Shown here: positions 34,294 through 45,060 of the stretch, one piece after another
Position numbering within the stretch: the stretch's first letter is position 1
Layout of the letters: every line of letters starts with the position of its first letter
Assembly (NCBI RefSeq): GCF_036850765.1
Contig: NC_089491.1
Coordinates: 126,556,766-126,620,765 of the forward strand
Source of the DNA: Saccopteryx bilineata
Lineage: Eukaryota > Chordata > Mammalia > Chiroptera > Emballonuridae
DNA: 64,000 nucleotides
Direction: 5' to 3'
Translations under genes and position numbers: made by a program
The notes under the pieces: generated by a model
What the model saw: the letters and a program-made list of their open reading frames with translations, nothing else
Told to the model about the DNA's origin: nothing
Database searches by the model: none

Positions 34294-36278
34294 CACTGGG
34301 GAACAATTTTTTTTTCATTTTCTGTTGCATGAGGTTTTAGAACTGTTTCTATATATTTCTGCATCGCTGATTACAAATACGAAATCCGTTTTTAGGTGCA
34401 TGCTCTAGTTTTTATTCAATTTTAATTTCTTTTTATTACAGTTAATGGCATGCATTGCTTTTTAAATTGGAGTTAAAGGGCAACGACTCTTAGATTGAAC
34501 ATAACCACAAGGCAATTAATGTTTTACAAACATCACTTTTACATGATTGTAGTTGTTTTTAAATGTAAAAAATTATTATCTGATAAAATACCCTCTTATT
34601 TTGTTTTAAGATTGAATCATGGCTTCTTCGAGTAGGCGTAAATGTAAGAATAGTCCTGACACCTTCTGTTATATATGTGCCTGTTACACACTTCAACATC
34701 AAAGGCACAATATTTCATCATTTGTGACACGTGCGTATATTGTCTATTTTCAAGTTCCCCTTGGCGATCAAGACAAGAATTGGGCTCCTCATATTGTGGG
34801 TCATAATTGTGAGGAAATGCTTCATGACTGGACAAAAGGAAAACGCAAAGAAATGCCTTTTGGTATTCCCATGGTTTGGCATGAACCTAAGGACCACAGC
34901 AGTGACTGTTATTTCTGTCTGATTCATACAAAGGGCATTGGCAAGAAAAAATGGCATATGATCGCATATCCTAATATTCCTTCAGCAATATGACCTATCC
35001 CACACTCTGAGACACTCCCAGTTCCAGTTTTCAATGATTTTATTTCTTCTAAGGACAAAGAAAGTAAACATGGTGATCAAGTGTATTTTGATAAGATGCA
35101 TGAGGAAATGGTTGTAGAATCTGAAGGGTCTTTTTCTGATGCCAAGCAGTTATTAACCCCTCAGCAATTTAGCCAATCTGAATTAAATGACTTAGTAAGA
35201 ATGACATAAAAATTGTCCTGACTTTCTGAAATATAAGGAGCATAACTGGATCATTTGTGTGGATCTTAAAATGGTAAATTTCCTGCTAGGGCAACAGGGA
35301 GGTTTCATGAAGTATCCTTGCTTTCTGTGTGTGTGGGACAGCCGCGCTCGGAAGAAACACTGGACACAGAAGGCATGGCCAAAACGTGAAGCTCTGGAAA
35401 TAAGGATGCAAAATATTGTGAATGAACCTGTAGTTAATGAAGACAGGATCATTTTCCCCCCACTTCACATCAAACTTGGCTTAATGAAGCAGTTTTTCAG
35501 GCTTTGAATAGAAAGTGAATGCTTTCAACATATTATTTCTGCTTTTCCTGCCTTGTCTTTCAAGAAGATAAAAGTGGGTGTATTCGATGGACCTCAAATT
35601 CGAACCCTCATACGTGATGAACAATTTTCCAGGAAGATGAATAAGGAGGAGAAAGCAGCATGGCTGTCTTTTGTGGCAGTTACAAAGAACTTCCTTGGCA
35701 ACAAAAAAGCAGAAAACTATGAACTTCTGGTTCAAAGGATGCTGTTTCCACGACATTGGATGTAACATGAGCGTTAAGATTCACTTCCTGAACAGTCACC
35801 TTGATAAGTTTCCTGAAAATCTTGGAACTGTTAGTGATGAGCAGATTACTGCTGGAGCATCAAACAAGATTGTTCTCAACAAGTACACAAATGCAAAAGC
35901 TACAAACGCAAGTTTTTGTCTGAATAGAATTTAAATAAGTTTTGCACAAATTTTAGGATTAAAATAAGTGTTTTAATATGTTCTATTTTGAAATTGTAGA
36001 CAAATTCTGATGCAGTCATATCTTTATTGTATTAGTGTATTTACTGCATTATATAAATTATTATATTTTCACAAAGATGATGCCCAAGAAGACATTCTAC
36101 TTCATTATGTTAAACTAAATGTTGAAAATTTTACAATAAGATGAAAACCTAAAATCTTGAATTGCAAAAAAACCTGTAGCTTACAGAGAAAAACTAATGG
36201 CAGATTTGAGACCAGCACACTCGAATTAGGTAAGAACAAGTGTTTTTGTGGATGCAACAAAAATTTTGTTCCCCAGTG
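34294..36278 (+). mobile_element. CACTG-ended DNA transposon (CMC/EnSpm-Chapaev-like), internally deleted
   Basis: A 1985-bp element. The left end, CACTGGGGAACAA at 34294-34306, is the exact inverse of TTGTTCCCCAGTG at 36266-36278. Further inward both ends share GTTGCAT spaced similarly (34324 and, reversed, 36257). TAA directly precedes the left end (34291-34293) and follows the right (36279-36281), a 3-bp target duplication. CACTR termini and a 3-bp duplication are features of the CMC superfamily. Inside is a broken transposase-like gene (34619-35931). Family name is inference. Confidence 0.8.
34619..35931 (+). pseudogene. Transposase-like gene of the CACTG-ended element, broken
   Basis: ATG at 34619 opens 124 residues with a Cys-rich N-terminus: C9, C17xxC20, C64 and C97xxC100, suggesting zinc binding, plus the block PLGDQDKNWAPH. 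A TGA at 34991-34993 (probably from CGA, a CpG decay) stops it; the frame then runs to a TAA at 35207. About a hundred or more codons appear deleted before CVDLKMVNFLLGQQGG (from 35256), in another frame. More stops or shifts occur at 35505-35507 and near 35745, before GCNMSVKIHFLNSHLDKFPENLG. The C-terminus after SDEQ is also cut. I recognise the family from arthropod and cnidarian genomes but cannot assign catalytic residues with certainty. Confidence 0.75.
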
Positions 36279-36349
36279 TAATCTTAGTGACAAAGATGCA
36301 GATGTTGACCACAGAGACAGAGTTTTGGTTAAACTAAAGACAACATCTA

Positions 36350-36830
36350 GGCCTCAGTTGTGTTTTAGCTTCAGGCCCAGAAAAGCAGCAAGGACAAGTG
36401 GGGGCAACAGCATGTCTGACATCAGGATCAGCTGTGATGACTAATGACCCACTGACCTGGCACTACCCAATCAGGGGAGACCATGACCCTGAGGAGACAC
36501 ACCTAGAAAGCTGATGAATATTTTATTGAGATCCTCCCCTAAGACCTCCTCTATGATCCCCACCTGTAGAGAGGGGATTCAAAACCCTTAGAATGAAGGA
36601 CCCAGCAAGTTCTCTTTCTCTCTCTCTTGAGCATGCCTCCACTTGTCCTTCTTCCCCCTCCCTTCCCTCAAGGTTCATGCCTTTGCTTTCTTATTCCTAA
36701 ATTCCAAGGGCCTTTCACTTTTCTCTGTGACATTTCCTGAGCCTACACAGCACAGCTGTCTCATTTCTTCCATAATTCAATTCTTCCACCCCTATGACTT
36801 TCTAAATAAATGTTTTCTTGTATTTGAAAT
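36350..36830 (+). mobile_element. Possible solo LTR or LTR fragment
   Basis: Begins near TGTTTTAGCTTCAGG and has gamma-retroviral LTR-like phrasing ('caggcccagaaaagcagcaaggacaagtggggg', 'cctcctctatgatccccacctgtagagagggg') and AATAAATGTTTTCTTGTA as a polyadenylation region at 36804. No target duplication was found and the 3' end is unclear. Noncoding. Confidence 0.45.
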
Positions 36831-36839
36831 TAAAAAAAT

Positions 36840-38250
36840 TCCAGAAATAAGCAGTTCATGCATTTTAAATTGCTCACCATTCTGGGTATATCATTTTTTC
36901 TCATTATATAGGTATTTTATAACCTCACATATGATAAAATTATGGTAAATATAGCACCAAAAGATATTTTGAGGGAGAGAAAGGCCACATTCATATAACT
37001 TTTATAACAGTATATTGCTATAATTGTTCTATTTTTTATTGTTGTTAATATATCGCTATGCTTAATTTATAAATTAAACTTTATTATAAACAACAACAGG
37101 TAATCCTATTACTATTGAGGTAATGAAAGAGGCAAATAAATTTTCGTTCATTTTGTTTCTCAGGGGGTTGTATGCTTTAGTGATTTGGTCAGGGAAGGCT
37201 CAGGGGCTGAGTAGTATGAGTGTTTAGAGATTTTTAATTGTATAATAATAAATAGTGTGACGATTATTGATAGAATTGTGATAAATAGATAGACTTGTCT
37301 ATATAGGAAAGAACATAGTATACATAGTATATATGGGGTTTAGTACAAGATGTGGTTTCAGAACATATTCCTCATGGATAAGGAGCAACTACTATGTAAA
37401 AAATTTGGAAGAACTACTTATTTTTATACTTGGATTGAGCCAGATATAATAAACATAATGACTTCTATAGTTTTTTTTTTGAGAAAGTATAGAAGTAAGA
37501 AATATATTAGCATCATTAATTCTTTTAATTCTTTCCCCCATAAACCCACAGATTAAAATATATTCACTATGGATTCCCCATGATTTCTGTTTACTGATGT
37601 CCTAAAGATTTCCCTGGGTGCTCAAGAATCCTTAGTATCAAAATAAATAGATAATAGCAGGCATGGATAAAACACCCTTAACAAAGACTTAATCATAGGA
37701 GCCAGTGGTGCACAAATAGTTATAGCATTGCAGATAATGTCAAATCCATCTTTGGTATGCAAATTGCATTTTCCATCACCCTTCTATTCAGTGGCACACA
37801 GCAAATGGCAAGGGCACATCTCCAAAAATATGTACTGTTTAAATTCTGAACGGTGAGAATTTTTATAAAGATGACATTGTTTTCTCTGCATTCTCCTAGC
37901 AATTACATTACACAGTTATTTCATTATCTGACATGCATAGACAATTAATAACAATGACAATAGTTTAAAAGTATTACAAAATGACCCATTTATATTTCAG
38001 AAGTAATAGTATACTAAAGGGGAGAATAATCCTTACACTTGAGTGCATGTGTTACTAGGGCTAAAAGATTAGATTGAATTTAACTTCATTTGATGGACCA
38101 AATAATTCTCATTTTTTGACGATTAAATTATTTGTCTTTTTAGCTATACTAGTCTATCTTTAGTGATGCTGAATTCTTTTACACAACTTTAAGCAGACTA
38201 AATATACGAGACTAATATTCAACTAGGATTATTTTATTTACTTAATTAAA
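36840..38250. other. AT-rich DNA around the NUMT
   Basis: Apart from the NUMT at 37090-37305, no element or gene was recognised. The sequence from 37306 to 37560 could include further mitochondrial DNA, but I cannot align it by eye. Confidence 0.4.
37090..37305 (-). pseudogene. NUMT: nuclear copy of mitochondrial ATP8/ATP6 overlap
   Basis: On the reverse strand, ATP6 starts at 37151 and reads MNENLFASFIT then S(M)V(M)GLPVV under the mitochondrial code, before the homology stops near 37090. The overlapping ATP8 frame reads [27 protein letters not shown], then TGA (Trp in mitochondria) and ends WTKIYLPLSLPQ and TAG inside ATP6. Both overlapping frames therefore survive at the mtDNA spacing. 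The ATP8 start is degraded near 37290-37305. It is not expressed as protein from the nucleus, since TGA codons would stop it. Confidence 0.9.
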
Positions 38251-38254
38251 AAAA

Positions 38255-38700
38255 GTGTGCTCTTACTATATGGTATGTATTGTTATAAGTTATAGTGGTA
38301 AAGCAGTGAACAAAGTCCTTGCTCTTAGGGCTTATAATCTAGTGGAGCGACTCATGATAAGCAAATTGATACAACATTTGTCTGATTGTAAAACATAGCA
38401 TAAAGAAAAATAAAAGGATAAGAACATAGAAGTTATGGGTAGCCCTCTTTGAAAGGCAGACATTTACACAGACACCTGAGTGAAGTGAGGGAATGAACCA
38501 TAGTGACAACAGGGAGCAGAGCATTCAAGCCTGAAAACACCAGGTTCAGGACAGCCCTGCAGCAGGTGCCTTCTTCATGTGTCTTGTGAGTCTGTTGAAC
38601 AAGACGGTGGAAGGGGCTGGGTCTTGAAGGTCTTGAAGAACCATGGAAAGACCTTTAACTTTTTTTCCAGGTGAGATTATAAGCCATGGAGAGGTTGCGA
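38255..38700 (+). repeat. L2 LINE 3' remnant
   Basis: 'gtggtaaagcagtgaacaaagtccttgctcttagggcttataatctagtgg' then 'aagccctctttgaaaggcagacatttacacagacacctgagtgaagtgaggg' and 'gctgggtcttgaaggtcttgaag' follow L2 order. Ancient. Confidence 0.65.
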
Positions 38701-38864
38701 TAAAAGGAACAGCTTCGTGAAATCATGATTTTGGCATTTGTGTAGAAAATATACCATTGAGAGTAGTTTGTAATGGTTCACATAGGCTAAGAAATAGAGC
38801 TTGGTCAGCATTCTGGAAGCCTTTCCTATGGCCCTATCTGTATTCAAAAGTTATCAAACTTTTA

Positions 38865-39732
38865 TTATTTATTTTTAAAATGTTTTATTCTTTATTGAAG
38901 TATAGTTGACATACAATATTATAAAAGCAGACATATGGATCAACAGCACAAGAGAACTCAGAGAAATAAACCCATGCCTTTATAATTAATTAATATTTGA
39001 TAGAAGTTACAAGAACATACCATGAGGTAAAGACAGTCTATTCAATAAATAATGTGCCTGACCTGTGGTAGTGCAGTGGATAAAGCATCGACCTGGAAAT
39101 GCTGAGGTCGCCGGTTCAAAACCCTGGGCTTGCCTTGGGCTTGCCTGGTCAAGGCACATATGGGAGTTGATGAGTCCTGCTCCTCCCCCCTGTCTCTCTC
39201 CTCTCATTCCCTGTCTCTTTCTGTCCCTCTCTGTCTCCTCTCTAAAATGAATAAATAAAATAAAAAAATTAAAAAAAAAATAATGTTGGGAAAAATTCGA
39301 TACATGTAAGACAATAAAACTAGACCACCTCTTTACACTGTACACAAGAATGGACTTATATGTAAGTTGTGAAACCATAAAAATCCTAAAAGAAAACACA
39401 GGCAGTAAAATCTCTGACATTTCTAATAGCAATATTTTTTTTCTGGTATATCTCCTCAGGCCAGGAAAAACAAAAGAAAAAAATAAACAAATGTGACTAC
39501 ATCATACTAAAACGCTGTTGCACAGCAATGGAAACCATCAACAAAATGAAAAGAAAATCCGCTGAATGGAAGAACATATTTGCCAACAATACATCTGATA
39601 AAGGATTAAGTTTCAAAATTTATGAAGAAATTACATAACTAAACACCAAGTAAACAATTCAATTTTAAAAATGTACAAAAAACCTGAAGACACTTGCACA
39701 AAGAGGCTATACGGATGACTAATAAACATATA
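38865..39732 (-). mobile_element. Twin-primed (inverted) L1 insertion
   Basis: A perfect 19-bp target duplication, AAAAGTTATCAAACTTTTA, at 38846-38864 and 39733-39751 bounds one insertion. Next to the left duplication is a T-rich reversed L1 3' end ('attctttattgaagtatagttgacatac', 38865 to about 38935). From about 38936 the L1 text flips to sense ORF2 ('cagacatatggatcaacag ... aaatctctgacatttctaatagc ... gctgttgcacagcaatggaaacc'). This is the classic product of twin priming: 3' part in one orientation, upstream part inverted. A SINE later entered at 39056. Strand given is that of the tail. Confidence 0.88.
39056..39279 (+). mobile_element. Bat SINE inside the twin-primed L1
   Basis: CCTGACCTGTGG-type head with A box TAGTGCAGTGG, B-box region, CT linker and AATAAATAAAATAAAA tail. 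ATAATG(T) repeats at both edges are the target duplication. It has an internal 11-bp doubling, GGGCTTGCCTT then GGGCTTGCCTG. It must be younger than the surrounding L1. Confidence 0.93.
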
Positions 39733-39751
39733 AAAAGTTATCAAACTTTTA

Positions 39752-40440
39752 AGTTCATTTAAGAAACAAAATGGTTAATTTTGTTGGTTTAATACATTAA
39801 TGAGTATTTTTAAGTAATTGGATAAAAGAGCAGTATATAAAATTGAACTAAATAATATTTTTTATTTCCATTAAAGTGATGGTGTTGATTCAAACTAGGA
39901 ATCGACTAAAAGGACATGTTTAAGTTAAATGATTTTCAAATGTAAAAGATTATTTTCACATGGAAGAGATTTACATATACAATACATATTATACAGAATA
40001 TTATTGCTGATGATAAAACAGTAGTCTTTCCATCACATAATATCCTCCAGCCCCCATTATGGCTTAAATATCTAATTTAGTTTCTCCTTGCAAAGCTTAT
40101 AAATTACAAATAAAGGTGTGTGTTTGTTCAGAGTGAATGATGGGCAATTTTATTTTGGTATGCATTTATTGTGTTCCTTATAATGTCAGTCATTATTCTA
40201 TTTGATGTGTGCAGCATTCTCAGATTGATATGTTTAAAATTAATGAGGCATTGTCCCGTGAAGAAACTAACAAGAAAATTTTATCCAACTGAATTATGAA
40301 GATGGAATTAAAACAAATCAATTTTATTTTGAAATAGATATTTTCTGAATTCCAAGGCATCCTAAACCATACCAAGAAGTAATATGATGCTTTGAAAAAA
40401 ATGGTGAGTAATTTCAAATCACAACTAAATAAAAATGCTT
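39752..40440. other. Unique AT-rich DNA
   Basis: No recognised element between the L1 and the next SINE. Confidence 0.45.
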
Positions 40441-40456
40441 CAAAAGCTAGTGGCAG

Positions 40457-40581
40457 TCCTGACCTGTGGTGGCGCAGTGGATCAAGCATCCACCTAGAAT
40501 GCTGAGGTTGCCGGTTCAAAACCCCGGGCTTGCCCGGTCAAGGCACAAATGGGAGATGATGCTTCCCTGCTCCACCCTCAT

Positions 40582-40623
<42 letters not shown>

Positions 40624-40689
40624 CTCTAAAATAAATAAATAAATAAAAGTATGTTTTTAAAAAAAAGAATGATAATTAAAATAAAAAAG
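40457..40689 (+). mobile_element. Bat SINE, CCTGACCTGTGG type
   Basis: Complete copy with GTGGTGGCGCAGTGG A box, CGGTTCAAAACCC B-box region, (CT)n linker and AATAAATAAATAAAA tail. The perfect 14-bp duplication AAAGCTAGTGGCAG lies at 40443-40456 and 40690-40703. Confidence 0.95.
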
Positions 40690-40801
40690 AAAGCTAGTGG
40701 CAGGGTTTCATTCTTAGACATTAAAATTGACAATTTTATTCCCAGCTTTGTCTTTCAAAGGAATAATGATTCAAATATATAGCACTTATTAAGTATTTCA
40801 C

Positions 40802-40970
40802 TTCTGGCTGGGTAGCTCAGTTGGTTAGAACATTGTCCAGATTTCCCAAGGTTGGGGGCTTGATCCCCGGTCCGGGCACACACGAGTCAACCCATGAATG
40901 CATACATAAGTAGAGCAGCAAATTGATGTTTCTTTCTCTCTCTCTTTAAAAATTTCATTAATAAATACAG
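40802..40970 (+). mobile_element. VES-class bat SINE
   Basis: Head CTGGCTGGGTAGCTCAGTTG with A box and a near-perfect B box (GGGCTTGATCCCCGGT), body 'ccatgaatgcatacataagtagagcagcaaattgatgtttc', a short (CT)n and 'taataaat' tail. This layout is that of VES elements known from vespertilionid and other bats, and it is distinct from the other SINE types in the window. Confidence 0.88.
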
Positions 40971-40974
40971 TTTA

Positions 40975-42415
40975 AAAATTATTTTTTATAAAGTGTCTCC
41001 TATGTGCCAGAATTTAGGGTAGTTACTGGGATATTACTCGTTTAACAATCAAGAAGTACCTCATTTATTCTCAGTCATAATTTATCCAAGAACAGTGTTG
41101 TGTATACAGGTAAGAAGTGGTAGTACTAGCAAGGTTTACAGTCAGCCTATAAAGCAACTTTTTGTTAATTAGAAGAAAGAACCTCACTTCTTCTAAGGTG
41201 GGTAAATTAGAACAAGCTCTCTCTCTAGGCAAAGGTAGATATCACTGTCTGGTTCAGAAAACAGATGGCATCTTCAGGTCTAAAAAAGCACCCTTTGCCC
41301 TCCCCCCACCCACCACCCCCTACCACTGGAGAAATGCAGCCCTATGCTAGAACACAGGCTGGCCAAGTGGAGTACGGATTGGATTTATGTTGTCATTCTC
41401 TCCCCTTAGGACTTCTGTGCAGTGCACTAACTGCACAACTACACACAATAGCCCCATAGTTAATGGCTCTCACAGTGGGAACCCTAACAGGCAATTAAGC
41501 CAGATGGCATTTTGGGAAGGCTCCCTATGGGACAGGATATTTGAAAACAAACATGAGACAGAAGAGGTAATTTTTGACAACCACTGAAGAGATAGGCAAT
41601 TTTAGCAAGCAGGAAAAAGGTGGATACATGGTATTTCCACATTTTCTATAGTAACAAGAAATTTGACAGGTCAGGAATAAAAAAATTCATAGTTAGTTGG
41701 GAGAGCTATGAATTGTGCCTAGAAAGTCTTTTGCTTGACTATGAAGAATCTGAAATGTCCTGATAAGTGTGGACCAAACAAAGGAAGTTTAAATTACTTT
41801 TGGAGAGAAATTAGGAAATGATGTGAAGGATATATGCATTAGCAAAACTTTCCACTTAGAACCACTTACAAATAGAGTAAAGACAGTACAGCTTTGACTT
41901 GCAATGTGGCAGACATGGCTTCTGTCTTTTTTATGGCAAAGTTTGAAACATATGATGGAAGTATAAATTACACCATTAAAAGTGAGGATCCACTGACCCA
42001 TTTCAGTTTTTTGTAAGAATATAAGCCTATTTTATTATCATTTTCAAAATAATAAGTTAAATAAATAGTTAATTAAATAAGTTATATGAATAATGGAAAA
42101 TATATGAATATAAAATCAAGGAATTATTCATAGTCTTATGAAATTTTAAAAGAATGTCAACCTTATAAGGGCTAGTACATCATTAACTAAAATTCCTGCA
42201 CGTAGTTACTGCTACACAATAGTTTTCATGCCAGCTTAGTTTATCATAGATAATTCTGAAAGGAACATCATTTAATTATACTGTAAAAGAGTTGACCTTC
42301 TGTATTGTTCTGGTAACTTCATAATTACAGAACAGTTTTACTTTCCTTTAATGTCTTATTGTTAGTACTCTAATATTCCACTTTTGATTATTCTAGTACA
42401 AATTTATCTCCTAAA
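40975..42415. other. Unique DNA
   Basis: No recognised repeat or gene. Forward ORFs at 41162-41587 overlap in three frames and have no domain. Confidence 0.45.
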
Positions 42416-42427
42416 ATAAATTTTATT

Positions 42428-42537
42428 TTATTTTTTATTTTTAATAATTTTACTTATTGATTTTAGTAAGAGAGCAAATGAGAGAGAGAGAGAGAGAGAG
42501 ATCAATTTGTCCCAGTTATGTGTCCTGATCAAGGATC
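42428..42537 (-). mobile_element. Truncated SINE, reverse orientation
   Basis: 'attgattttagtaagagagcaaatg', (GA)n at 42480-42500, 'tgtgtcctgatcaaggatc' is the tail, linker and part of the head of a VES-like SINE; the A-box end is missing. AAAATA(C)ATTTTA-like flanks suggest the target duplication. Confidence 0.65.
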
Positions 42538-42539
42538 TT

Positions 42540-44010
42540 AAAATACATTTTAAATTCAAATTCTTAAAGTTTAATTGTACAACATATCTTAAAGATGAAT
42601 ACATTATGATGTCAGATTGAAGTGGAACTAACTCATGACCACATATTACTTGAGTATGTGGTCCTTTTCAGTGGTAAATTTAACTTTTAATTTTATCAAA
42701 GAAAACACCTTCAAAAACAATAGTGATAAATGACCATTTTTAATATATTTATATTTCCCAAGATTCACTGATATTGTTGTCCTTTGTTGTCCCCTTATCC
42801 TCTGCTTCTGAAGTAAGTTCAATGTAAAGACAGGCTTTGGGATAATATTTTTTCCAATTATTTCTTGTTCATCGGGCAGAATGCAGACCATGTGGGTCAG
42901 TAAAGAGAGGCTTTAATTAATTTTATCATAAGAAGCAGTGCATGAATTTTTAAAATGCAATTAAATAGCATGGGATAAATGAGTGCTTTAAAAAATCTTA
43001 TCTTTGGGTGTAATCCCTATTTGGATTGGAGTATATTTATCCATATAATTTGATATACACATACAAATAGAATCAGAAATTTGATTAGCTTTACGCTTGT
43101 TAGTGTTTCAGTATCCTTTCAATACTGAGGTCTGTAGTAGATTCTTAAGCTTTACAAGAGTTTTTTCTTGATTTTCAAGTGTAGAAATCATGGATAAATA
43201 AAACCATAAATAAAATCACATCATAATCTGTATATATTTCTGAAATATTTTAAGGTTTATTATTATCTGAAGTTCTTTGTGTTAAAAAATTTAGAAATTA
43301 TTTACTAAGAGCATATATTTTCTATAGGTAATGAAGAATTTGATTTAAAATAATCTTTTCAACAATTGGAAGGTAGACTGAAGAACTATTATAGTAGAAT
43401 CAAGGAGGTAGGGTAAGAGATGTGTCTAAGAACAGAAAAGATTCTCATTAACAACACAGTCAAGCCACATGGAGAACTGAGGTATTAGCATTCATTGCTG
43501 CTCAGTATGCAATTGCAATGTTAGTTCCTTTTTGCTGAAAGTAGGTCTGAAGACCTAATAACAGTTTAAACAGTCCAGAATTATCATGACCCAGGCTCTC
43601 TTTTAATCTCAAATTCAAACTGTCAAAGGATAACAAATTTGGTTGGATTTATTAGTCTTTATCCAGTATAGAGTACTTAAGTTAGAACTCCCCTGCCACT
43701 CAGCCTTTGAAATCTTTGCACTTCCTTTGTATACTCTCTTTGAGATTGGAGTCGATCACTGATCCAATCAACTATGTCTGCAATGGTGAGCCCCTGTAGC
43801 ACATTGAAAAGTAACTGCTACAAAATATATTTCTCCGAATGCATCTGTAAATATCAGTGGCATTGTAGGTATTTTTAGACAAGGAATATGTAATGAAAAG
43901 GCTCTGTTTGTGGGCTTGCACTAGAAGACACTAGCATATGAGCTCTGATAATAGGACTTTTTGGCAAATTGGGTTATTGGCCCAATTCCTTGCTACCTCT
44001 AATATCCATG
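42540..44010. other. Unique DNA
   Basis: No recognised element or coding signal. Confidence 0.45.
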
Positions 44011-44030
44011 TCTTTTGGTGTTTTGTTCCT

Positions 44031-44068
44031 GTATAAGTACCGCTAACCGATTGCGCCACTGGAGCTCC
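44031..44068 (-). pseudogene. Retro-inserted 5' half of tRNA-Ile(UAU)
   Basis: The 38-bp insert on the reverse strand reads GGA, then GCTCCAGTGGCGCAATCGG, then TTAGCGGTACTTATAC. From memory of the mammalian tRNA-Ile(TAT) gene, this is its 5' half from base 1 to the anticodon loop, lacking four bases of a GC-alternating run in the D arm. The perfect 15-bp duplication TGGTGTTTTGTTCCT at 44016-44030 and 44069-44083 shows insertion by target-primed retroposition. It has no A tail and no 3' half, so it cannot be an active tRNA gene. Confidence 0.87.
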
Positions 44069-44083
44069 TGGTGTTTTGTTCCT

Positions 44084-44364
44084 TAGGTTGAATAAAATCT
44101 TTTAATAGATAATACTAATATAATAATATAATTTTTGTATCAACAAAGTTGTAAAATATGATTTTTATATGAAGAAAGGGGCCTACAAAGTGAAAAACGC
44201 CTTGGGCCAACAAGAGACAATATTCTGTTTTACCATAAAGCTGGCCTCTGGGCTCTGATAGCCATGTTTGGCATGGATGGGGACATATGGGGCACAGGTG
44301 GGTGCACAAACTCCTTTGGTCCCTTCTATCTGCTGACCCTTTCTTAAGACCCATTTCAGCAGCT
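44084..44364. other. Unique DNA
   Basis: No recognised element between the tRNA-half insertion and the SINE pair. Confidence 0.4.
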
Positions 44365-44520
44365 TTATTTTATTAATTAATTTATTATTTTGAGAGCGGC
44401 AGGGAGAGAGAGAGGCAGGAACATCCAGCTGCTCCTGTATGTACCCTGACTGGGGAACCGAACTGGCCACCTCCACGCTCCGGAAAACACTCCAACCCAC
44501 TGAGTATCTGGGCATGGCTT
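44365..44520 (-). mobile_element. tRNA-derived SINE, reverse orientation
   Basis: 'tttattttgagagcggcagggagagagagaggcaggaacatccagctgctcctgtatgtaccctgactgggg' then a reversed tRNA-like head ('actccaacccactgagtatctggg'). Diverged and without a clear duplication. Confidence 0.75.
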
Positions 44521-44521
44521 A

Positions 44522-44705
44522 ATTTTTATTGATTTTTAGAGAGACAGAGAGAAGAAAGGAAAGAGAGGGTAGGGGAAAGAACAGCATTTGTTGTTTCCCT
44601 CAGCCGTGCATCTTTTGGTTGCTTTCTCTGTGCGCTGTGACCGGGTATCAAACCCACAACCTTGTTGTTTTGGGATGACGCTCTTAACCAACAGCTTTAA
44701 GCTCA
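44522..44705 (-). mobile_element. Second tRNA-derived SINE, reverse orientation
   Basis: Starts with TTTTTATTGATTTTTAGAGA, a purine-rich linker, then a head with reversed B box (GGGTATCAAACCC) and 'cgctcttaaccaacagc'. Lies directly beside the previous one in the same orientation. Confidence 0.75.
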
Positions 44706-44839
44706 GAAGCTTTAATGTGCCTGTTAATCTTGGCCTGTGCATTCACTCAATTTGATGCCAAATGCTATGTTCCTTCCTGAGAAAGCAAGCTGAAAGCTTT
44801 TTATCAGATTCTCAGGAGTCCTGTAGGATGCAGCTCTTG

Positions 44840-45060
44840 GGTTCAGAGCTGCCATGTTGAGGCTAGCAGAGCCATGATGACCTAAGAGGCATGAGAGATG
44901 GCATGAGATAACCCAGGGAGGCTAAGGACACATGGTGAGGCAGAGATGTGCTCTGATGATGCAGAGAGGCACTGTGAGGACCCTAGAAGCCTCATGGTAA
45001 TACAAAAAGGTGGCATGATGGTGTAAGAGCAGTGTAATGGCACCTTTCAGTGGGATGAAA
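44840..45060. repeat. Degenerate minisatellite-like stretch
   Basis: Variants of a 'gaggcatgatggca' / 'gatgatgcagagaggca' motif recur every roughly 25-35 bp from 44857 to 45045. Spacing is irregular and no unit repeats exactly, so it may be an old tandem array or a composition effect. Confidence 0.35.

Noticed and set aside
40802..40860. tRNA gene-like A and B boxes
   Set aside because: The spacing and body are those of a VES SINE; there is no cloverleaf with a matching 3' acceptor stem.
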